Of a stretch of 64,000 bases of DNA, positions 20,425 to 28,490 are shown piece by piece. The notes below the pieces were generated by a model. The model saw only the letters and a program-made list of their open reading frames with translations. It searched no databases and was not told the DNA's origin. The DNA comes from Neomegalonema perideroedes DSM 15528 (lineage in GTDB: Bacteria > Pseudomonadota > Alphaproteobacteria > Rhodobacterales > Rhodobacteraceae), in assembly GCF_000374145.1 (NCBI RefSeq), contig NZ_KB893654.1, forward strand, positions 266,106 to 330,105, given 5' to 3'. The position numbers and the translations under genes are program-made. Positions within the stretch are counted from its first letter, which is position 1. The number at the start of each line of letters is the position of its first letter.

Positions 20425-21440
20425 GCGCGCCCTCCGGGTTTGCGCGGCGGCTGGCCCTGAGGCCCGTCCCGGCGCGTGGAGGCCCGGCCTTTCGGTTTGC
20501 TCTTGGGCGGCGAGGCCGAAGCCCAGCCCTTCGCCGGCCCGCTCGGGGCGGGTCCGCTGGAGGAGGGAGGGGCGCCCGCGCCCGTCTTCGGGAGGGCGGG
20601 GAGAGGACGGGGCTTGAAGACGCCGCCTCCGGCCTTGGCCCAGCCTTCCGGCGCGCCGCCGATGGAGAAATGCTTCTTGAGCAGCCCCGCGCTGATGCGC
20701 TCGACGGCGCCTTCGGGCAGGTCGTCCAGCGTGAAGGGGCCGTAGCCGATGCGGATCAGCCGGTTGACCATCAGCCCGACGGATTCCAGCGCGCGACGGA
20801 TCTCGCGGTTCTTGCCCTCGCGGATGCCGATGTTCAGCCAGACGTTCGTTCCCGTCTGACGCTCGACCTCGACGATCATCGGCTGATAGCGCACCCCCTC
20901 GACCTCGACGCCCTGCATGAGCGGGCGCAGCTGGCGCTCGGTGGGGACGCCGTGCGCCCGCACCCGATAGCGCCGCAAAGAGGCCGTGGCGGGCAATTCG
21001 AGGCGGCGCTTCAGCTCGCCGTCGTTGGTGAGGAGCAAAAGCCCCTCGGAGCTGAGGTCGAGGCGGCCCACCGGCATGAGGCGGCGCAGATTCTGCGGCA
21101 GCACGTCGTAGATGGTGGGGCGTCCGGCCTCGTCCTTGGTGGAGGTGACCACGCCGCGCGGCTTATGGAACCGCCAGAGCTGCGCGGGCTCCGGCGCGCC
21201 GACGGCGACGCCGTCCACCGTGACGAGATCCTTCAGCGTGACCACGCAGGCGGGGCTGTCGAGGCGCTCGCCGTTCACCGTGACGCGGCCCTCCATGATG
21301 AGGCGCTCGGCCTCTCGGCGCGAGGCGATGCCCGCCCGCGCGAGGCGTTTGGCGATGCGCTCGCCCTCCGCGGAGGGGGCGGCTTCGGAATCCGGCTGTT
21401 CGGGTTTGGCGTCGGGCGTCATGTTCATGGGCGCGACCAT
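20421..21440 (-). CDS. rluB: 23S rRNA pseudouridine synthase, RsuA/RluB family
   Basis: 339 residues. An N-terminal S4 RNA-binding domain (RIAKRLARAGIASRREAERL) is followed by the RsuA-family catalytic domain with Asp in GRLDLSSEGLLLLTNDG. The C-terminal 80 residues are a basic, Pro/Gly/Ser-rich tail that is probably disordered, as seen in many alphaproteobacterial homologues. The ATG at 21440 has alternatives at 21428 and 21422. RluB modifies helix 89 of 23S rRNA; RluE/RluF-type specificity cannot be excluded. It is divergent from tadA with a very short shared upstream region. Confidence 0.88.
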   Translation of the reverse strand: MVAPMNMTPDAKPEQPDSEAAPSAEGERIAKRLARAGIASRREAERLIMEGRVTVNGERLDSPACVVTLKDLVTVDGVAVGAPEPAQLWRFHKPRGVVTSTKDEAGRPTIYDVLPQNLRRLMPVGRLDLSSEGLLLLTNDGELKRRLELPATASLRRYRVRAHGVPTERQLRPLMQGVEVEGVRYQPMIVEVERQTGTNVWLNIGIREGKNREIRRALESVGLMVNRLIRIGYGPFTLDDLPEGAVERISAGLLKKHFSIGGAPEGWAKAGGGVFKPRPLPALPKTGAGAPPSSSGPAPSGPAKGWASASPPKSKPKGRASTRRDGPQGQPPRKPGGRA

Positions 21441-21493
21441 ATCCGCAGCGCGCGCGCTTGGCGAGGGGGCGGCTGAGGCTTATCCTGCGGCTT

Positions 21494-21997
21494 ATGAGGT
21501 TCCGCAGCCATATGCCCGCCGCTCTGGCGGAGGCCCGCGCCGCCGCCGCGCGGGGCGAGGCCCCCGTGGGGGCGCTGATCGCCGATCCCCGCAGCGGCGA
21601 GATTCTCGCGCGGGCGGGCAACGCCATGCGCGGACGCCACGATCCCACCGCCCACGCCGAGATTCTGGCGATTCGGGCGGCTTGCGCGGCTTTGGGGCGG
21701 GATCGGCTCGACGGGCTGGACCTCTGGGCGACTCTGGAGCCTTGCCCGATGTGCGCGGGGGCGATCGCGCATGCGCGGATCGGGCGGGTTTATTACGGCG
21801 CCGAAGACCCTAAAGGCGGCGGGGTGGCGCATGGGCCGGAGGTGTTCCGGCGCTCGGGGCTCTGGCGTCCCGAGGTTTATGGCGGGATCGCGGCGGGAGA
21901 ATCTTTGGAGATCCTGCGAGGGTTCTTCGCAGGCCTGCGTGAGGAAAAGGCCGCGCCTCTCCTGAAGAGCGCGCCTTCAGGCGCCCGTCGCGCTTGA
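21494..21997 (+). CDS. tadA: tRNA-specific adenosine deaminase
   Basis: 167 residues from the ATG at 21494; the frame is open upstream to a TTG that would add a non-conserved leader. Zinc and catalytic motifs are HAE (in PTAHAEILAIR) and PCPMCAGA (in LEPCPMCAGAIAHARI). TadA deaminates the wobble adenosine of tRNA-Arg(ACG) to inosine. The ribosome site is weak. A general nucleoside deaminase is the alternative, but length and motifs favour TadA. It is the last backbone protein gene before the tRNA-Ser and the island. Confidence 0.88.
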   Translation: MRFRSHMPAALAEARAAAARGEAPVGALIADPRSGEILARAGNAMRGRHDPTAHAEILAIRAACAALGRDRLDGLDLWATLEPCPMCAGAIAHARIGRVYYGAEDPKGGGVAHGPEVFRRSGLWRPEVYGGIAAGESLEILRGFFAGLREEKAAPLLKSAPSGARRA

Positions 21998-22032
21998 CCC
22001 GCCGCGCGAAACGAGACATAGATGCCGCCGCC

Positions 22033-22123
22033 GGAGAGGTGCCCGAGTGGCCGAAGGGGCTCCCCTGCTAAGGGAGTAGGCGTCAAAAGCGCCTCGTGGG
22101 TTCGAATCCCATCCTCTCCGCCA
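22033..22123 (+). tRNA. tRNA-Ser(GCU)
   Basis: 91 nt including an encoded CCA. The acceptor stem GGAGAGG pairs with CCTCTCC, the discriminator is G, and CCA follows. The anticodon stem-loop CTCCCCTGCTAAGGGAG gives anticodon GCU, and a long variable arm (about 22077-22096) marks serine. The T-arm is GTGGGTTCGAATCCCAT. The composition changes abruptly just after its 3' end, so it is the apparent insertion point of the following island. Confidence 0.97.
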
Positions 22124-22266
22124 TACTTCCTGTTTCGGCCCTATTTAAGAACGCCAAACACCGCCGTTAGCCGCCGTTTCCCGCACAAAATTAAGTACCC
22201 GATCAAATAGATCTGAGCCGCAGGAGGTTCATTTTCCCCTTTTTCGACAAAGCCGATTTTGCGGGT

Positions 22267-22578
22267 GTGCCCAGCCAGCGCCTGCTTCGACCGAGAAAGA
22301 ATTTCGAAGCCACCATCGATCGTGCCGTTGGTGAACAGGTGAGAGCGGATGGCGCATGCGGCGTTGAGCTTTGGTCTGCGCTCGCCGGAATTCATTGGCA
22401 CTCGGCAAATGGGGCAGTCGTTTCCTACACTTCACGCCAGGCTGCGGAACTGGTCGCGTGGGTGCGAGAAGAAGGCGACTCACTCCTGTGGTATTGCAGC
22501 GGGCCTATCGGTGATGTTGCTCCTTGGATCAGCGCGGCGATGGCTACGGAAGGGTGGACGTGGTCTCTGGCACCCTGA
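22267..22578 (+). CDS. Conserved hypothetical small protein
   Basis: About 103 residues from GTG 22267; a GTG at 22339 is an alternative. The core VELWSALAGIHWHSANGAVV and the later LLWYCSGPIGDV resemble small uncharacterised alphaproteobacterial proteins I remember with WSAL and WYCSGP motifs. No ATG lies in the conserved part, so the native N-terminus may have been lost when the island formed. Function is unknown. It is the first candidate gene inside the island. Confidence 0.45.
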   Translation: MPSQRLLRPRKNFEATIDRAVGEQVRADGACGVELWSALAGIHWHSANGAVVSYTSRQAAELVAWVREEGDSLLWYCSGPIGDVAPWISAAMATEGWTWSLAP

Positions 22579-22796
22579 TCCTGCTTCCTATGCTGGCCGT
22601 TTCCGCTAACGAAGCAGCCATTCGATTGTTAGTGCGAATGCGCTGTTGACCGCTCTTTGCTAATGCCATCGCAGAAGCATGTTGCCTCGGACCCCCCGTG
22701 GAATTTGGAAATATATTACTCGTTCAGTTAGCAACGCCGCCGACAATATGCTTAAATTGAGAGATGTAGAGCTTCCCAAACCTCATCGAAAAGGCC

Positions 22797-23300
22797 TTGA
22801 CCTTCGCCACCGAAGCTCATGGTGGCATTGGGCAAGTGCGTAAATATACCGGAGAACCCTATATCAACCACCCAATTGAGGTGATGGATATCGTAAGGAC
22901 CGCATCGCACTACACGGATCTGATGTTAGCCGCTGCACTGCTTCATGACACGATCGAGGACACTGCGGTGACACGGGACGATATTGAGCGTGAGTTCGGT
23001 TCTGATGTCGCTGACATGGTAATGGAACTGACTGACCAATGCACAGAGGGAAATCGCGCTAAACGGAAAGCTGCCGAGGCCGTGCGCCTGAGTACGATCT
23101 CAGAAGAAGCGCAAACAGTGAAGCTGGCTGACCTTATCAGCAACAGCGTATCCATTATCGAGCACGATCCGAGGTTCGCGAAAATTTATTTGCAGGAAAA
23201 AGCTCGGATTCTGGAAGTCATGACTGACGGCGATCCGGGGCTTTATGCCCGTGCGATTGCTCAGTTGGGTGCGGCCCGGAAACTGGTCGGACTTGATTGA
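22797..23300 (+). CDS. HD-domain alarmone hydrolase-like protein (orphan SpoT/MESH1-type)
   Basis: About 167 residues. The RelA/SpoT hydrolase HD fold is clear: FATEAHGG, RKYTGEPYINHPIEV, then LLHDTIEDT with the metal-binding His-Asp and the catalytic Glu-Asp pair, and a later KLADLISN. No synthetase or TGS domain follows, so it is a stand-alone hydrolase that would remove the 3' pyrophosphate of (p)ppGpp or act on related substrates. The start is awkward. TTG at 22797 is used here, but the sequence is family-like for about six codons further left (LIEKAL), back to an in-frame TAG at 22767 with no ATG between. The native start may be damaged. Confidence 0.75.
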   Translation: MTFATEAHGGIGQVRKYTGEPYINHPIEVMDIVRTASHYTDLMLAAALLHDTIEDTAVTRDDIEREFGSDVADMVMELTDQCTEGNRAKRKAAEAVRLSTISEEAQTVKLADLISNSVSIIEHDPRFAKIYLQEKARILEVMTDGDPGLYARAIAQLGAARKLVGLD

Positions 23301-23309
23301 TCGAGGCCG

Positions 23310-23588
23310 CTACTCAGGCGCGCCTGCATTTCGCCAAGCTCGCTTCAGGTCCAAAATCTGATCATTAGGATATCGAACGCGATCGTCCTCTTCTCCTCGC
23401 GCCGCGCTGGTGACCGAAAGGAATCGGTCGATGATCGCTTTCTCGTCGTTTGATCCGCCCATCTCCATCCAGCGGCCACGTTCCTCCTTGAGCGCAACCT
23501 CATTTTCAGTCGTAAAATGGTTGGCTCCGCGAACGAGAGCATTGTCCATCAGAGACAAAATTTCGAAATACACCTCTCGTCGTGACAT
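23310..23588 (-). CDS. Hypothetical protein, 92 aa
   Basis: The ATG at 23588 is preceded by GCGAAGGG, a plausible ribosome site. The sequence is soluble, charged and helix-rich (ENEVALKEERGRWMEMGG, NDEKAIIDRFLSV). No family is recognised. It is convergent with the HD protein and downstream of the receiver-domain gene on the same strand, 116 nt beyond its stop, so it could be the last gene of that operon or independent. Confidence 0.5.
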   Translation of the reverse strand: MSRREVYFEILSLMDNALVRGANHFTTENEVALKEERGRWMEMGGSNDEKAIIDRFLSVTSAARGEEDDRVRYPNDQILDLKRAWRNAGAPE

Positions 23589-23704
23589 CCCTTCGCTCCC
23601 CTCATTCCCTCATATTTCGTCATACGCTTCACGAGAGGTCGTGAATTGCAGATCGATATGTTCCAATCAGAACACGCGGCAACACCGCGCGATCATCCGA
23701 TCGG

Positions 23705-24619
23705 TCATTCTGATCCGAGGATTGCATCGATGTTTGCAGCTTGCGCCCTCAGAGACCTTCTAATTGAGATGCAGCGGTCGAGATCATGGGTCTCGGACAA
23801 GAGCTTTCGACTCTTGTGAGCATAATCGTTGCGTAGAGAGTTTAACGGAACTCCGTCGCTATTCCCCTCGGCGAACTTCTTGAGCTCGCCGATACATTCT
23901 TCCGCATGGCCTGATAGATCGAGAATTTTGCGCGTAAGCCGCCAGCGGGTGTAGGTGTCGTACGCCGTGGTCAGGAATTTTTCCGTCAAGTGAGCTCCCA
24001 ACCCGTTAGAATCCAATGGAAAATCTTCCGCCCTTTTTGTGGCTGACTTCACCCTCTCATCGACGATCCCCTTAAGATATTTAGCCACTTCTGCCTGCTG
24101 ATCTGGATTCAGCTTGGGCCAAACCTTAAGAAAAATCTCACGAAATTGCGTGTCGATCTCGGACACTCCTTCCATCAACAAGCCTCGCACTTGCTTCACG
24201 GTCTGCTCTCGCACGAGCAGGCTACCAACGACACTCCGAACCTTCTGAATAAGCGCCGCCCGATTTGCGATATACACTCCATCAAGCTCAGCAGTTCGCA
24301 CTGCATTAAGCAGATCGCTCACAGTGCTGGACGAGTAGAAAATGACAGGGAGGTAGATATGATCGGTTTCCCTAATCAGGCGAACGAGTTGGTCGCCTTG
24401 CAGACCAGCCATATGATAATCCACCATCAGCAGGTCCAGATCCGGATCTTTTAGGTGGTGCTCCAACCGCTCCTTGATCGAGCCGTCCGCAGGTGCCTCG
24501 ACGAAGGTGATATCGGCTCTAATACCGACTTCATCGAGGAACTCTTTCACGTCCTCTTGATCGGTATCTGTGCTCTTGGGGTCATCGTCTATCCAAAGAA
24601 TGTGGTAAGCAGTCTTCAT
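23705..24619 (-). CDS. Receiver-domain (REC) protein with unassigned C-terminal domain
   Basis: 304 residues. Residues 1-125 are a response-regulator receiver: acidic pocket DDD at 11-13, phospho-acceptor Asp67 in LLMVDYHMAG, and a switch Ser near 96-98 in VIFYSSST. The usual Lys before the last helix is not evident (YIANRAAL instead). Residues 130-304 are mostly helical with no helix-turn-helix or output enzyme that I recognise, so it is not an ordinary transcription factor. Its ATG overlaps the stop of the upstream double-ATPase gene (ATGA). It is the probable phosphotransfer partner and possibly the effector of the module. Confidence 0.82.
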   Translation of the reverse strand: MKTAYHILWIDDDPKSTDTDQEDVKEFLDEVGIRADITFVEAPADGSIKERLEHHLKDPDLDLLMVDYHMAGLQGDQLVRLIRETDHIYLPVIFYSSSTVSDLLNAVRTAELDGVYIANRAALIQKVRSVVGSLLVREQTVKQVRGLLMEGVSEIDTQFREIFLKVWPKLNPDQQAEVAKYLKGIVDERVKSATKRAEDFPLDSNGLGAHLTEKFLTTAYDTYTRWRLTRKILDLSGHAEECIGELKKFAEGNSDGVPLNSLRNDYAHKSRKLLSETHDLDRCISIRRSLRAQAANIDAILGSE

Positions 24620-26940
24620 GCTTTGAATTCCATTCGGACTGTGGTGCCGAATCCTTCGGAACCGCTTGCAATAGAAATTGTCCCCTGAAGGTCGTCGACA
24701 ATCTGTTTGACATGACTCAGTCCGATACCCGAACCAGATGTATTGCTAATTCCCTTTTCGAATAGTTCGTCCGGGGAAAAGCGATCGGTCAGTCCGCTAC
24801 CATTGTCGGCAAACTCAAGAATCACATTCTTGCCACTGCGGAACGCCCTGACAACCAGCTTCTTGGCACCTGCTTTGCCGGCATTGTCGACCAGATTATC
24901 TACTAGCATGGTCAACTCGATCGGTCGGAATGACCGCACGAGCCGACAGTGTTCGGGATTCTCGTACGAAGTTCTGAGGTTCCAACCCAGCCCGACATCC
25001 TTGAAATTTTCCAGATACTCATCAACAAATTGCAGCATGTCGTTGCGAACACGGTTCGTCGATATGTCGAAATCGGCCTTCGAGGCAAGTTTCGAGACAT
25101 TTTGAATTTTCTCTATCTCGAACAGGCTGGCCTCAATGACATCGAAGAGCTCCGCCTTGGTATAGTTCGCTTCATTCGCTCTATAGCGGCGAACGACACG
25201 GTCCATCCGCTTCAGAAGGGCTCCCGCGACTAGGCCTATCTGATGGTGCAGCTGGATAATTCGGGTTTGATCGGCAGTACTTTCGAACTGGGCAAAGATT
25301 CTTTTGCGCTGCTCGGATTGAAGTTCCTTCTTTACCTCGCCAACTTGAATTTCGAGGCCCTGATTGGTGCGGTTCTTTTGCGCCAGTTCCTTCGCCTGAC
25401 GGCTAATGAAGCGTGATAGGTCACGCTTTTCCGACGGGCGTAACTTGTCGATTGGCGTGCCATCGAAACGCTCCTCAAGCGTCTCAATCAGTTCGTCGTA
25501 GTCTTGAGCTTCTTGATCTGCGAGCGACGATAGATATTTCAGATTGATATCAATGTCGACGATGTGGCTTTGAGGAGATCTGATTGTGACCACGGAATCT
25601 ATGGTTTCGAGAACGGGCTTTTCTCCTTGGAGGTATTGATAATTACCCGCCAGAAGTTCCTCATCATTATCTTCACCAATCGTGCGGTCGATCCGGTCCC
25701 AATCTAGACCGTCGACAACAAACTTCTCCAGCTTTCTCATCGCCTTATGGAAAAATCCATAGACGAGCTCATCGTCGAAGGAGCTGGCAATGGATTGGCT
25801 GTCCGAGGCAAGCTCGCGGAACGCGGTATTACGCTTTAAGCCTTCGCGGCTCGAAACGGGTTCAAACCTTTCGTCCGTGTCAGTAATCTGGATAAAGCCG
25901 ACCAACTCGCGAAGACCAAAAAAGCGACGCTGACCCTGAGCTTTGCGCTTATCAATGCCAAGCCAATCGTCGCCGATGGACCCATATGGAAAAACCCTGA
26001 AACTGTTGAGAAACAAGAACACCGACCCGTATTCCACCGAACGATATCCCGTTCGCCTTTTGAAGAAGGCTTTAGCCGGTTGATTTAGATAAAATAACGT
26101 CAGCTTAATGTTTCTTAATTGCGAGTACGGGTTTTTTTCGGTGCTCCTGAAAAGGAAATCACCATCGTGACGAAGTTCAAACGTAATGAACTTTCCATCA
26201 GGATCGATATTGGCTTGAATTGACGATGCGCGAAAATCGAGTTCTTCGAAAATCTTGTTTTCGATCGGCCCGTTTATCGGATGTTTTACACTGTATCTCC
26301 AATGCGAGAAATTGACGGAAAACTCGTTGTCTGGATCGATAATAAAGCGCTCGAGTTCCTTACGCAGAGAACGTAGGCGATCGGCATCCCACTCGCTGCG
26401 CAAACCTCTGATCGTGAGCACAGTCCCATGCGCACCCCGTCCGGCGCCCATCGCCTTTCGGAACTCTTCCAACGTCGGTTCGCTCGCGAACAGCTCAATA
26501 CTGCCGATTTCCTGATCGCGTTCATCAACCTCGAACTTCGTCCAATCGACGTCCAGCTTAGCAGGCGTCTGGCGATCTTTTCTGGTCATGATTTCCAGAT
26601 TTGTGCCCAGACGGTCGCAAGAGAATCGACCAATTCCTTTGCTGCCAGCATATGCCCCCACTGAAGGCGCAGAGTTCTTCTTCTCCGAGTAGGCGATGTT
26701 CAGCCACTTGTGCTCGATGTCATCGAGCGTCATCCCGTGTCCATTGTCGGATATCACGAGCTCGCTGGCGTCGCTTGATCCGGACTGACGAAACTCAATC
26801 CAGACTCCAGAAGCCCCTGCGTCCTTCGAGTTTTTGATGAGCTCAATTATCGCAATGTCATCGCTGATGATGAGGCCACGACCAACAATATCCTTGAGCC
26901 TAGCATGAGCGCTGAATTTCAGGGGTGAGAAGTCACTCAT
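24616..26940 (-). CDS. Double GHKL ATPase: MORC/Hsp90-like N-terminus fused to histidine-kinase C-terminus
   Basis: 774 residues. The N-terminal Bergerat ATPase has an N-box at 33-42 (ELIKNSKDAG), DNGHGM at 65-70 and GSKGIGR at 99-105, as in MORC, MutL and Hsp90-like proteins. A long middle region follows, with a coiled coil near 500-560. A possible phospho-accepting His565/566 lies in IIQLHHQIGLV. A second HATPase domain occupies 679-774: LVDNLVDNAG, DNGSGL near 712 and GSGIGL near 736. There is no membrane segment, so it is cytoplasmic. It overlaps the methyltransferase stop by 8 nt and the receiver gene by 4 nt. Sensing or ATP-driven remodelling within a DNA modification system is inferred. 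Confidence 0.85.
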   Translation of the reverse strand: MSDFSPLKFSAHARLKDIVGRGLIISDDIAIIELIKNSKDAGASGVWIEFRQSGSSDASELVISDNGHGMTLDDIEHKWLNIAYSEKKNSAPSVGAYAGSKGIGRFSCDRLGTNLEIMTRKDRQTPAKLDVDWTKFEVDERDQEIGSIELFASEPTLEEFRKAMGAGRGAHGTVLTIRGLRSEWDADRLRSLRKELERFIIDPDNEFSVNFSHWRYSVKHPINGPIENKIFEELDFRASSIQANIDPDGKFITFELRHDGDFLFRSTEKNPYSQLRNIKLTLFYLNQPAKAFFKRRTGYRSVEYGSVFLFLNSFRVFPYGSIGDDWLGIDKRKAQGQRRFFGLRELVGFIQITDTDERFEPVSSREGLKRNTAFRELASDSQSIASSFDDELVYGFFHKAMRKLEKFVVDGLDWDRIDRTIGEDNDEELLAGNYQYLQGEKPVLETIDSVVTIRSPQSHIVDIDINLKYLSSLADQEAQDYDELIETLEERFDGTPIDKLRPSEKRDLSRFISRQAKELAQKNRTNQGLEIQVGEVKKELQSEQRKRIFAQFESTADQTRIIQLHHQIGLVAGALLKRMDRVVRRYRANEANYTKAELFDVIEASLFEIEKIQNVSKLASKADFDISTNRVRNDMLQFVDEYLENFKDVGLGWNLRTSYENPEHCRLVRSFRPIELTMLVDNLVDNAGKAGAKKLVVRAFRSGKNVILEFADNGSGLTDRFSPDELFEKGISNTSGSGIGLSHVKQIVDDLQGTISIASGSEGFGTTVRMEFKA

Positions 26941-28195
26941 GCGATGCTATCTCAAGCAGGGTTTCTCCAATCGCTTCGGCAAGAAGCGGCGGCACAGCAT
27001 TGCCAACTTGCGTATAGCGTGGGCACTCATTTTTCCGGCGATGCCCGCCAGTTGTATATTTTCCTTTGAAACTAAACCAATCCGGAAATGTCTGAAGTCG
27101 CGCATTCTCCCTCACGGTAAGAATCCGTGGCTCTCCATAATGAATCATATCATCCGGTAAGGTCGTGACCGTCCGGGCAAGCATCTCCGGATGCAAGGGG
27201 GTTAGGCACTGCTTCTTTGTGCTGAACCTCGCCCTGTTCTCCGGTGAAAGCGTCCTGCCGCGGGGGCATTGCTCCAAGATGAGGGAAAAGCGTGCGACGA
27301 TTTCGGGCGTGTGGTTGGGTAGGCGCAGACTGTCAGGCGCGAAGCTCTGTGATAGATCAGCCCGCATCAGCTGCTGAAATGCGGTCAAGGGTCCGCTGCC
27401 ATCGTAGCGAACTTGCTTGAACTTCCGATCGTCCGGATAGTCGACCAGTGGCCCACGCTGCGTTTCCAGGTCGCCAATCGCTTCACGCACTCCGACGTTG
27501 TGTCCGTTTAGAGATCGGCGGTCACGAAATGAGCGAACATTTTTGGTCAGGATCTTGAGTGGATCACTTCCGCAAACGCCTTGATCCTTGCGAATGCACA
27601 TCATGATAAAGCGCTTGCGCATTTGCGGCACGCCAAATTTCGAAGTATCGATAAGCTCCGAATACACCTCGTATCCAAACTCCCCGAGTGTGGCCAATTG
27701 CAGAGCAACCCGGTGAGAGTATGGCATTTCATCCTCGGAGAACGGATGTTGAAAGCCTCGGACATTCTCTAGCAGAAGATATTTCGGCTCGACCAGTCGA
27801 ACGATCTCAATGTATTCCTCGGTGAGGCGGTTTCGGGGATCGTCATTGCTTCGCAGGCCAGCCATTGAGAAGCCCTGACAGGGTGGACCTCCCGCAATGA
27901 GATCGATCCTGCCTTTGAGCGACTTGAGGTGCTTTGAATAGTTCTCGAGAATATGAGATGTCGTCATGGCTTCGCATGGGAGCCATTCTGGCCACAAGAA
28001 CGTATAGCGTCCATCCGGATCACAAAGATTCGCCTTAAATGTGGCGAAGGCGTCCTCTGACTTTTCTATCGAGAATATGCCGTTCCAGCCAGCCATTAGG
28101 AGTCCCAGCGAAAGGCCGCCACAACCAGAGAATAGATCGATAAATGTATTTGGTTTTTTTGGCTTCTCACTGGAAGTTTTGGGAGCGATGCTCAT
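26933..28195 (-). CDS. C5-cytosine DNA methyltransferase
   Basis: 420 residues with the motifs of m5C methylases in order. Motif I is FIDLFSGCGGLSLG (18-31). Motif IV is GGPPCQGFS with the catalytic Cys106, and motif VI is LLLENVRGF. QMRKRF is the motif VIII equivalent, and motif X is QVGNAVPPLLAEAI near the end. The target recognition region lies between about 215 and 350 and cannot be read for specificity. No restriction endonuclease or Vsr gene is adjacent; instead the gene is fused by overlaps to an XRE gene (ATGA) upstream and the double-ATPase gene downstream. Confidence 0.95.
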   Translation of the reverse strand: MSIAPKTSSEKPKKPNTFIDLFSGCGGLSLGLLMAGWNGIFSIEKSEDAFATFKANLCDPDGRYTFLWPEWLPCEAMTTSHILENYSKHLKSLKGRIDLIAGGPPCQGFSMAGLRSNDDPRNRLTEEYIEIVRLVEPKYLLLENVRGFQHPFSEDEMPYSHRVALQLATLGEFGYEVYSELIDTSKFGVPQMRKRFIMMCIRKDQGVCGSDPLKILTKNVRSFRDRRSLNGHNVGVREAIGDLETQRGPLVDYPDDRKFKQVRYDGSGPLTAFQQLMRADLSQSFAPDSLRLPNHTPEIVARFSLILEQCPRGRTLSPENRARFSTKKQCLTPLHPEMLARTVTTLPDDMIHYGEPRILTVRENARLQTFPDWFSFKGKYTTGGHRRKNECPRYTQVGNAVPPLLAEAIGETLLEIASHE

Positions 28196-28392
28196 TGAGA
28201 CGCCAACTCGTCTGCATCCAGGGTCCGACCCAGTTGCCGACCCAGCGTTGCCGCTATTTTGTGCAATGTCAGTTCTGACACTGCTCCGCCCTTCTCAGCC
28301 TTGGAAACGGTCGCTCGATCCAGATCCGCAAGCCTCGCGAACTGGTTTAACGATAGCTTCGCCTCCAAACGCAGGCTCTTGATCTTGCTCAT
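28192..28392 (-). CDS. Small XRE-family helix-turn-helix regulator
   Basis: 66 residues from the ATG at 28392; eight extra in-frame codons upstream look non-native. The Cro/C1-type HTH is LSLNQFARLADLDRATVSKA followed by ELTLHKIAATLG. It heads the operon and its stop overlaps the methyltransferase start. Small XRE proteins in this position often act as controller proteins of restriction-modification operons. A set of GCATAA repeats upstream (28419-28490) is a candidate binding region. Confidence 0.85.
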   Translation of the reverse strand: MSKIKSLRLEAKLSLNQFARLADLDRATVSKAEKGGAVSELTLHKIAATLGRQLGRTLDADELASQ

Positions 28393-28418
28393 TATCGCCC
28401 AGATCCCGCGGCCCAACC

Positions 28419-28490
28419 CTTATGCCACGCGCAACCAACTTTCCCAGCATATACTCTTAAAACGGCATAAGTCAGCAAAATTCTGCATAA
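28419..28490. promoter_or_regulatory. Candidate operator/promoter region with GCATAA repeats upstream of the XRE-methyltransferase operon
   Basis: An inverted pair, CTTATGCC (28419-28426) and GGCATAAG (28464-28471), is present. A further GCATAA is at 28485-28490, exactly 20 bp after the one at 28465, and a GCATAT lies at 28447. The stretch is AT-rich, as expected for a promoter. Binding by the XRE protein is inferred. The remaining 28491-28822 holds no gene I can support. Confidence 0.45.

Noticed and set aside
26933..28195. Methyltransferase as part of a classic type II restriction-modification pair
   Set aside because: No endonuclease or Vsr gene is encoded next to it; the neighbours are a GHKL ATPase and a receiver protein.
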